NCBI GenBank assembly: GCA_964244615.1
Contig: CAXTJP010000013.1
Span: 1-51,368 of the forward strand
Origin: BOG-908 sp964244615
GTDB lineage: Bacteria; Pseudomonadota; Alphaproteobacteria; Acetobacterales; Acetobacteraceae
Direction of reading: 5' to 3'
DNA: 51,368 nt
Shown: one piece after another, positions 29,708 through 35,417 of the stretch
Layout of the letters: each line of letters opens with the position of its first letter
Numbering within the stretch: the first letter of the stretch is position 1
Translations under genes and position numbers: made by a program
Notes under the pieces: model-generated
What the model was told of the DNA's origin: nothing
Databases searched by the model: none
The model's input: only the letters and a program-made list of their open reading frames with translations

Positions 29708-31071
29708 CGGGCCGCCGCCTCTCCGGGTTCACGGCGCATCATACCACAGAACCGTCCGAACAGATGGGCGCTGTCGCTTGGGCCAGGGCTCGCTTCGGGA
29801 TGATACTGCACCGAGAACGCGCGCCGCTCGTCGCAGGCGATCCCCTCGTTGCTGCCGTCGAACAGGCTGACATGGGTGATGCGTACGCCCGGCGGTAGCG
29901 ACGCGTCGTCCACGGCGAAGCCGTGGTTCTGCGAGGTGATCTCCACCCGGCCTGTCGCCAGGTCGCGCACCGGCTGGTTGGCGCCGCGATGCCCGCGGTC
30001 CAGCTTGTAGGTGCGCGCCCCCAAGGCCAAGGCCAGCAATTGGTGGCCGAGACAGATGCCGAACACCGGCACGCGGGCGTCAAGCACGCCCTGTATGGCG
30101 GGGACGGCGTACACGCCGGTGGCGGCCGGGTCGCCGGGACCGTTGGAGAGGAACACGCCGTCCGGTCGGTGCCGGAGGATCTCCTCCGCGGTGCTGGCGG
30201 CGGGCACCACCGTCACCCGGCAGCCTGAGGCGGCGAGATTGCGAAAAATGTTGCGTTTGGCGCCGTAATCGACGGCCACCACGTGGTGCGCGGGGGTGGC
30301 CTGTCGGGCAAACCCGTCGGGCCAGGACCAGATCGTCTCGTCCCAGGCGTAGGTCTGCGTGCAGCTCACGTCGCGGGCCAGGTCCATGCCCTCCAGCCCG
30401 GGCCAGGCGCGTGCGGCCTGGTGCAGCGCGGCGGTGTCGAACCGTCCATCGGGCGGGAAGCACAGCACGCCGTGCGGCGGGCCGCCGTCGCGGATCCTCA
30501 TGGTCAGCGCGCGCGTGTCCACGCCGGACAGGCCGGTGATGCGCTGCGCGCGCAGCCAGGATTCGAGCGGCTGGGTGGCGCGCCAGTTGGAGGGCTCGGT
30601 CAGATCCTCGCGCACGATCAGGCCGCGCGCGGCGATGGTCGCGGCCTCGGCATCCTCCGGGTTGGTGCCGACGTTGCCGATATGGGGGAAGGTGAAGGTG
30701 ATGATCTGCCCGGCATAGGAGGGATCGGTCAGCGTCTCCTGGTAGCCGGTCATGCCGGTGTTGAAGCAGACTTCGCCGACGGGCAGCGTGGCACTCGTCG
30801 GCGCCCCGAAGCCGCGGCCCCAGATGATCTGGCCGTCCGCGAGCACCAGGCACGCGGTCGCCCCCGGCGGCGGGCCGCCCTCCGGCGGCAGGTCCGCCTG
30901 AAGCTCGGCCACGGAAAGCCCGGTCGCGGCGATGATCGCGCTCCAGTGCCTGGGCGGGATCGACCGTGACTGACGCCACTTCCGCACGGCTTCCAGGCCC
31001 ACACCGGTCAAGCGGGCGGCGGGCTCTGCGCCACCGAGCCGATCGATGATCTCGTCCACGGACAGGGTCAT
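29704..31071 (-). CDS. carA: carbamoyl-phosphate synthase small subunit with N-terminal Cro/YdaS-like HTH domain
   Basis: 455 aa from ATG 31071. Residues 1-60 form an added helix-turn-helix module: VDEIIDRLGG, AARLTGVGLEAVRKWRQ, IPPRHWSAIIAATGLSVAEL. Residues about 75-455 are ordinary CarA: ACLVLADGQIIWGRGFG at the start, the class I amidotransferase nucleophile C340 in FGICLGHQ, and the His-Glu pair in YHPEASPGP. CarA hydrolyses glutamine and passes ammonia to CarB. NCBI uses the domain name carph-isopro for such HTH modules (from memory). A palindrome inside the promoter makes autoregulation likely. The stop overlaps the small remnant ORF. The more distant ATG 31101 would add 10 residues but sits on the operator. 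Confidence 0.92.
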   Translation of the reverse strand: MTLSVDEIIDRLGGAEPAARLTGVGLEAVRKWRQSRSIPPRHWSAIIAATGLSVAELQADLPPEGGPPPGATACLVLADGQIIWGRGFGAPTSATLPVGEVCFNTGMTGYQETLTDPSYAGQIITFTFPHIGNVGTNPEDAEAATIAARGLIVREDLTEPSNWRATQPLESWLRAQRITGLSGVDTRALTMRIRDGGPPHGVLCFPPDGRFDTAALHQAARAWPGLEGMDLARDVSCTQTYAWDETIWSWPDGFARQATPAHHVVAVDYGAKRNIFRNLAASGCRVTVVPAASTAEEILRHRPDGVFLSNGPGDPAATGVYAVPAIQGVLDARVPVFGICLGHQLLALALGARTYKLDRGHRGANQPVRDLATGRVEITSQNHGFAVDDASLPPGVRITHVSLFDGSNEGIACDERRAFSVQYHPEASPGPSDSAHLFGRFCGMMRREPGEAAAR

Positions 31072-31077
31072 AGCCCG

Positions 31078-31106
31078 ACAATATGGGAAGAGACTTCCCA
31101 TCTCAA
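31078..31106 (-). promoter_or_regulatory. carA promoter with a palindromic operator filling the -35/-10 spacer
   Basis: Minus strand: -35 TTGAGA (31106-31101), exactly 17 bp TGGGAAGTCTCTTCCCA (31100-31084), -10 TATTGT (31083-31078), six bases, then ATG 31071. The spacer is a perfect 7-3-7 palindrome, extended by one flanking pair. The expected start site is the A of the ATG, so the mRNA would be leaderless. A dimeric repressor bound here would block polymerase. The HTH of CarA itself is the obvious candidate. Confidence 0.65.
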
Positions 31107-31221
31107 GCTTTTAGACGGTATCGCCGGAAGCATCTTCCCCGCCTGCTCAGCTTGACGGGTTCATCACCCCCCGCCACTTGTCGGAGCGGGATCGGGCAGT
31201 CCGCTCCAGCCGAGGCCAGGG

Positions 31222-32187
31222 ATGTCCACCCGCATCGAGATCGACCACGCCATCGGCGGCGCCCTTGCCCTGCGGCACCCGGAGAAGGTGTCGCGGCCGG
31301 ACAACCCGATCCAGCGCAAGCCGGACTGGATACGGGTTCGCGCACCCAGCCACCCGGTCTACCACCAGACACGCGCGCTGATGCGGGAAGCCCGCCTGGT
31401 CACCGTCTGCGAGGAGGCGGCCTGTCCCAACATCGGCGAGTGCTGGAGCCAGCGCCACGCCACCATGATGATCATGGGCGACACCTGCACGCGCGCCTGT
31501 GCGTTCTGCAACGTTCGCACCGGCCTGCCGCTGCCGCTCGACGACGATGAGCCGGGGCGGGTGGCCGCGGCCGTGGCGACCCTGGGTCTGCGCCACGTGG
31601 TCGTCACCTCGGTCGACCGCGACGATCTCGACGATGGCGGCGCAGCCCATTTTGCCGCGGTCATCGTCGCGATCCGGGCCGCTTCGCCGGCGACCACCAT
31701 CGAAATTCTGACCCCCGACTTCCTGCGCAAGCCCGCTGCGCTGGAAATCGTGGTGCGGGCCCGGCCGGACGTGTTCAACCACAACCTGGAGACGGTGCCG
31801 CGCCTCTACCCGTCCATCCGCCCGGGCGCGCGTTACTTCCAGTCACTGCGGCTGCTGAACGACGTGAAGACGCTCGACCCGTCGATCTTCACCAAATCCG
31901 GCATGATGCTGGGCCTGGGCGAACAGCGGGCGGAGGTCGGGCAGGTCATGGACGATCTGCGGGTGGCCGACGTCGATTTCCTCACGCTGGGTCAATATCT
32001 GCAGCCGACCGTGAAACACGCCGCGATCGACCGTTTCGTGACACCGGACGAGTTCCGGGAATTCGGCTCGATGGCGCGCGCCAAAGGGTTCCTGATGGTG
32101 GCGGCCACGCCGCTGACGCGCAGCTCGTATCACGCAGACGCGGATTTCGCCGCCATGCGGGACGCCCGCGCCGCCCGGGCGGGCTGA
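31222..32187 (+). CDS. lipA: lipoyl synthase
   Basis: 321 aa radical-SAM enzyme inserting two sulfurs into octanoyl groups on E2 and GcvH. The auxiliary 4Fe-4S site is CEEAACPNIGEC, the radical-SAM cluster is CTRACAFC, and the substrate/SAM region carries TSVDRDDLDDGG and VFNHNLETVPRLY. FTKSGMMLGLGE and LTLGQYLQPT are standard. ATG 31222 has CCAGG upstream. It is divergent from carA with 150 bp between; the carA operator lies 120 bp away. The RatA-like gene begins 2 bp after its stop. Confidence 0.97.
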   Translation: MSTRIEIDHAIGGALALRHPEKVSRPDNPIQRKPDWIRVRAPSHPVYHQTRALMREARLVTVCEEAACPNIGECWSQRHATMMIMGDTCTRACAFCNVRTGLPLPLDDDEPGRVAAAVATLGLRHVVVTSVDRDDLDDGGAAHFAAVIVAIRAASPATTIEILTPDFLRKPAALEIVVRARPDVFNHNLETVPRLYPSIRPGARYFQSLRLLNDVKTLDPSIFTKSGMMLGLGEQRAEVGQVMDDLRVADVDFLTLGQYLQPTVKHAAIDRFVTPDEFREFGSMARAKGFLMVAATPLTRSSYHADADFAAMRDARAARAG

Positions 32188-32189
32188 GC

Positions 32190-32648
32190 ATGCCGACCTA
32201 TGCCGACCGCAAGCTGGTGGGCTACGCGCCTGAACAGTTGTTCGACCTGGTGGCCGATGTCGAGAAATACCCGCAATTCCTGCCCTGGTGCGTGGGCGCG
32301 CGGATACGCAGCCGGACCGAGACCGAACTGGTTGCCGACCTCACCATCGGGTTCGGTCCGTTCCGCGAGAGCTTCACGTCCCGCGTCACGCTGGAACGGG
32401 CGCACAAGATACAGGTGCGCTACGAAAACGGGCCGTTCCGCTACTTGAACAACCAATGGGTGTTCATTCCCGATCCGCACGGTGTGCAGGTGGATTTCTG
32501 GGTCGATTTCGAGTTCCGCAGCAAGCTGCTGCAGCGCGCGATCGGCGTGGTGTTCAACGAGGCGGTGCGCCGCATGGTCGGTGCGTTCCTCAAGCGGGCG
32601 CGCGACGTGTACGGGGCACCGAACGCGGCCGTGCCGTCGCCCCGCTAG
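32190..32648 (+). CDS. RatA/COQ10-like START-domain protein
   Basis: 152 aa polyketide-cyclase/START fold: YAPEQLFDLVADVEKYPQFLPW at the N-terminus, then FGPFRESFTSRVTLE, GPFRYLNNQWVF, and the C-terminal amphipathic helix FNEAVRRMVGAFLKRARDVY. In alphaproteobacteria this gene follows lipA and is related to mitochondrial COQ10, which binds ubiquinone. The name RatA (ribosome-association toxin) comes from E. coli and need not apply. Two-base gap from lipA, so co-translated. Confidence 0.93.
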   Translation: MPTYADRKLVGYAPEQLFDLVADVEKYPQFLPWCVGARIRSRTETELVADLTIGFGPFRESFTSRVTLERAHKIQVRYENGPFRYLNNQWVFIPDPHGVQVDFWVDFEFRSKLLQRAIGVVFNEAVRRMVGAFLKRARDVYGAPNAAVPSPR

Positions 32649-32760
32649 GGCGCGCCGCAAGCCGTTGCAACGAAGGGTAAGCCCCGCTCGGTTTTCACGG
32701 CCGACCGTCTATATGGCTGCAAGAGCGCCGGATCGTGCCGGCCGAGCCGAGGAGTGTTCC

Positions 32761-33117
32761 ATGCGTCTGATCCCGAGCCTGGCAGGATTGCTGCTGATGA
32801 CGAGTGTGGCGGCAGCCCAGCCCACGCCGTCGCCCGACGAGCCCGGCCAGATGGCGCCGATGCAGGCCCAGCCCCAGCCCCAGTCCCACCCACGATTCGC
32901 CGACCGCTTCAACGCGGCCAACACCACGCATGACGGGCGTTTGACACGCGAGCAGGCGCAAGCCGGTCGCATGGGCAACATCGCGAAGAACTTCGACGTG
33001 ATCGACGTGGACCACAAGGGCTACCTGACCGAGCAGGACATCAAAGCCTGGCACCGCGCCAAGCGCCAGGCCAACGCCGCACAGCCCGCTTCACAGCCAG
33101 GTTTTGCGCCGCAGTAG
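32761..33117 (+). CDS. exported EF-hand protein
   Basis: 118 aa. It has a signal peptide (MRLIPSLAGLLLMTSVAAAQ), a Pro/Gln-rich linker (to about 45), then two EF-hand-like loops: NAANTTHDGRLTREQ and DVIDVDHKGYLTEQD. Loop 2 has Asp at the usual calcium positions 1, 3 and 5 and a Glu/Asp at the end; loop 1 is weaker. The C-terminus is Ala/Gln-rich. It is likely periplasmic and calcium-binding, with unknown role. ATG 32761 has GAGGAG upstream at about 6 bp. Confidence 0.85.
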   Translation: MRLIPSLAGLLLMTSVAAAQPTPSPDEPGQMAPMQAQPQPQSHPRFADRFNAANTTHDGRLTREQAQAGRMGNIAKNFDVIDVDHKGYLTEQDIKAWHRAKRQANAAQPASQPGFAPQ

Positions 33118-33151
33118 ACGCAGACGCTGGCCGGATGCCGCATCCAGCTAC

Positions 33152-33688
33152 TTATTTCAGGGTGAAACCGAGCGGGATCACTGCTATTCCAGGGGGATCC
33201 ATCAGGCGGGCGAGGCCGGCTTTCTCCAGAACCGCCTGATGGCCTGGCTTTCGAAGGTCATGGCCCATGTCAAGGTTATGCCCACTGCTGTCGACAAGTT
33301 GTTGCCAATCCTCTTTTTGTTCGTCCTCGCTGCAAGCTGCCGTGTCGAAGCTGCAGACGTAGTCCAGTAGGATAAAAGCCTGACCTGATCTGGATGTGAC
33401 ACAGCTCCAGCCTACCAGCAGAACGTCCTTGTCGTGAGAGATCTCAACCATGACGGGATCGGGATGCGTGTTGACCGAAACCTTGGCCGGCTCGATTGCC
33501 AGATCCTGTTTGCGGCATTGCAGTGTTCCGGATCGGGCGCATGTGCTCGCGATTACGGCCGTTATGCTTCCGCACGCCAGCGTGTCCCTGCTTGTCCGGT
33601 AGCTGTTGTCGGGAGAAGTCTGCCCAGCCGCCATGAGAAGGATGCTCAGGCTGGCTACTGTGGCGACTTTACTTCTCTCCAAACTCAT
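33152..33688 (-). CDS. Cys-rich exported hypothetical protein of lower GC
   Basis: 178 aa from ATG 33688. A signal-like N-terminus (SKVATVASLSILLMAAG) is followed by a domain with seven cysteines (TLACGS, STCARSGTLQC, GWSCVTS, YVCSFDTAAC), suggesting disulfides in the periplasm. No family recognised. Base composition is visibly lower in GC than neighbours and codon use is less biased, so it may be transferred. It sits alone between the convergent EF-hand gene and an HTH-like tail. Confidence 0.55.
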   Translation of the reverse strand: MSLERSKVATVASLSILLMAAGQTSPDNSYRTSRDTLACGSITAVIASTCARSGTLQCRKQDLAIEPAKVSVNTHPDPVMVEISHDKDVLLVGWSCVTSRSGQAFILLDYVCSFDTAACSEDEQKEDWQQLVDSSGHNLDMGHDLRKPGHQAVLEKAGLARLMDPPGIAVIPLGFTLK

Positions 33689-33777
33689 CGCCTGCCAAGT
33701 GGCTGTGAAACCGAGACAGCGCTTCTGCCTGGTTGATCTTCGGGTGACTGCCCCCGGGAAGACTAAGCCACTCCTGA

Positions 33778-33843
33778 TTAGGTTTGCGGCAGTTTGAAAA
33801 AGGCGCGTTCGTCCCGGTCCGCCTGAAGCTCGGCCACTGTCAA
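33778..33843 (-). pseudogene. C-terminal tail of a carph-isopro/YdaS-like HTH protein
   Basis: After the permease stop, the frame ending at TAA 33778 reads LTVAELQADRDERAFFKLPQT. The first nine residues match LSVAELQAD in the HTH of CarA (one substitution). At DNA level 33816-33837 is identical over 22 bases to 30891-30912 inside carA. Nothing HTH-like precedes it, because that sequence is permease. It is best read as a stranded end of a small HTH gene. Confidence 0.45.
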
Positions 33844-35408
33844 CCTCCCGGCTTGGGATGTTGCACGTGCCGCAATCGCGAGTGGCGGTAACCGTAGGCC
33901 GCGTACACCAAGCCACCCAGAACCAGCCAGATCGCCAGCCGAACCCAGGTGTCGCCCGATAGCGAGTACATCAGCGCCATGCAGGCGAGCACCGCCAGGA
34001 TCGGCGTGAACGGCATGAACGGCGTCCGGAACGCCCGCGGCATGTCCGGCATCGTGCGGCGCAGGATCAGCACGCCGGCGGACACCACGGCAAAGGCGAG
34101 CAGCGTGCCGATCGAGACGAGGTCGCCCAGCAGGTCGAGCGGGAACAGGCCGGCAAACAGCGCGGCGCCCACGCCGGTGACGATGCTGCCTATGTAGGGC
34201 GTGCTGTAGCGCGGGTGGATCCGGGCGAAGGCGGGCGGCAGCAGCCCGTCGCGGCCCATGGCGTAGAAGATGCGCACCTGCCCGAGCAGCGTGACCAGCA
34301 GCACCGACACCAGGCCGAAGATCGCGACCACGCTGACGCACCAGCGCGCCCAGGCGAGTTTCGGCCCCTGGGCGCGCATGGCCTCGGCGATCGGGTCGGC
34401 CACGTTCAGCGTGCGGTAGTCGGCGATGCCGGTCATCACCAGCGCCACGCCGACATAAAGCAGCACGCACACCGCAAGCGAGATCATCAGCGCCAGCGGG
34501 ATGGTGCGCTGCGGGTTGCGGGTCTCCTGCCCGAGGGTGGAGATGGAGTCGAAGCCCACATAGGCGAAGAACAGAATGCCCGCGGCGCGCATCACGCCGG
34601 AGACGCCGAAACTGCCGGAAACGCCGGTGTTGGGCGGCACGAACGGCACCCAGTTGTGCAAATGGATGAAGGGGGCCGCACCGGCGATGACGGCCATGAT
34701 GGCCAGCACCTTCAGCGTCACCACCACGTCGTTCACGCGGGCGGACAGGCGCGTGCCGCGCATGATGAGGAAGGCGGTGAACAGGGTGATCAGCACCGCC
34801 GGCAGATCCACCACCCGGCCGCTGCGCACGACGTGGCCGCTCACCACGGCCAGCGGCGCCCCGGTGATGGCGTCCGGCAAAATGACGCCGAAGCTGTGCA
34901 GCGTGGCGGTGGCGTAGCCGGACCAGCCGATGGCGACCAGGGAGCCGCTCATCAGGTATTCGAGCAGCAGGCACCAGCCGATCAGCCAGGCGACACCCTC
35001 GCCCATCGTGGCGTAGGCGTAGGAATAGGCGCTGCCCGCGACCGGCACGAGACCCGCGAACTCCGCGTAGCACAGTGCCGCGAGCAGGCAGGCGAAGCTT
35101 GCGAGCACGAAAGAGAGGGCGACGGCTGGGCCGGCGTGCAGGGCGGCTTCCGGGCCGGTCTGCACGAACAGCGAGACGCCGACGGCGGAGCCCACGCCGA
35201 AGCCCACCAGGTTGCGCAGGCCTAACGTTCTTTTCAGGTGCGTGCCGCCGTGCGGGTCCTCGTCGGCCTCGCAGTCGGCCAGCATCGTGGCGACGGGTTT
35301 CAGGGCGAACAGGCCGGGGGCGCTGCCCCTCAACCCCGCCGGGGCCGGGGGCCCGAGACTCCTGTTCGAAAACGGCGCAACGGCTAGGGGTTTTTCAGGC
35401 GTCGCCAT
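33840..35408 (-). CDS. APC-superfamily cationic amino acid transporter (CAT) type permease
   Basis: 522 aa, 12 to 14 membrane helices. Family landmarks are HLKRTLGLRNLVGFGVGSAVGVSLFV in TM1, PVAGSAYSYAYATMGEGVAWLIGW, FFAYVGFDSISTLGQETRNPQRTIP, and the C-terminal block RIHPRYSTPYIGSI. It probably imports a cationic or small neutral amino acid. ATG 35408 has AAAGGAA about 5 bp upstream, but residues 15-34 come from an intergenic-type repeat. The ancestral start was probably near LKPVATMLADCEADED; ATG 35285 is an alternative. It lies 9 bp behind the PEP carboxylase gene. Confidence 0.88.
   Translation of the reverse strand: MATPEKPLAVAPFSNRSLGPPAPAGLRGSAPGLFALKPVATMLADCEADEDPHGGTHLKRTLGLRNLVGFGVGSAVGVSLFVQTGPEAALHAGPAVALSFVLASFACLLAALCYAEFAGLVPVAGSAYSYAYATMGEGVAWLIGWCLLLEYLMSGSLVAIGWSGYATATLHSFGVILPDAITGAPLAVVSGHVVRSGRVVDLPAVLITLFTAFLIMRGTRLSARVNDVVVTLKVLAIMAVIAGAAPFIHLHNWVPFVPPNTGVSGSFGVSGVMRAAGILFFAYVGFDSISTLGQETRNPQRTIPLALMISLAVCVLLYVGVALVMTGIADYRTLNVADPIAEAMRAQGPKLAWARWCVSVVAIFGLVSVLLVTLLGQVRIFYAMGRDGLLPPAFARIHPRYSTPYIGSIVTGVGAALFAGLFPLDLLGDLVSIGTLLAFAVVSAGVLILRRTMPDMPRAFRTPFMPFTPILAVLACMALMYSLSGDTWVRLAIWLVLGGLVYAAYGYRHSRLRHVQHPKPGG
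35307..35367 (-). repeat. 61-bp C/G-rich palindromic repeat inside the permease 5' end
   Basis: Bounded by 7-bp inverted repeats GAACAGG (35307-35313) and CCTGTTC (35361-35367), with internal palindromes such as CCCCGCCGGGG and the phrase CTCGGGCCCCCGG. This looks like the short intergenic repeats common in Acetobacteraceae (recalled pattern). It is read through in frame and encodes residues 15-34 of the permease. Confidence 0.65.
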
Positions 35409-35417
35409 GCAGTTCCT

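Noticed and set aside
31069..31101. carA start at ATG 31101
   Set aside because: It would put the palindrome and the -10 element inside the coding sequence. There is no ribosome site, and the HTH domain begins naturally after ATG 31071.
32190..32648. Toxin of a type II toxin-antitoxin pair
   Set aside because: The RatA label is inherited. Position behind lipA and similarity to COQ10 fit a ubiquinone-related role, and no antitoxin gene is adjacent.
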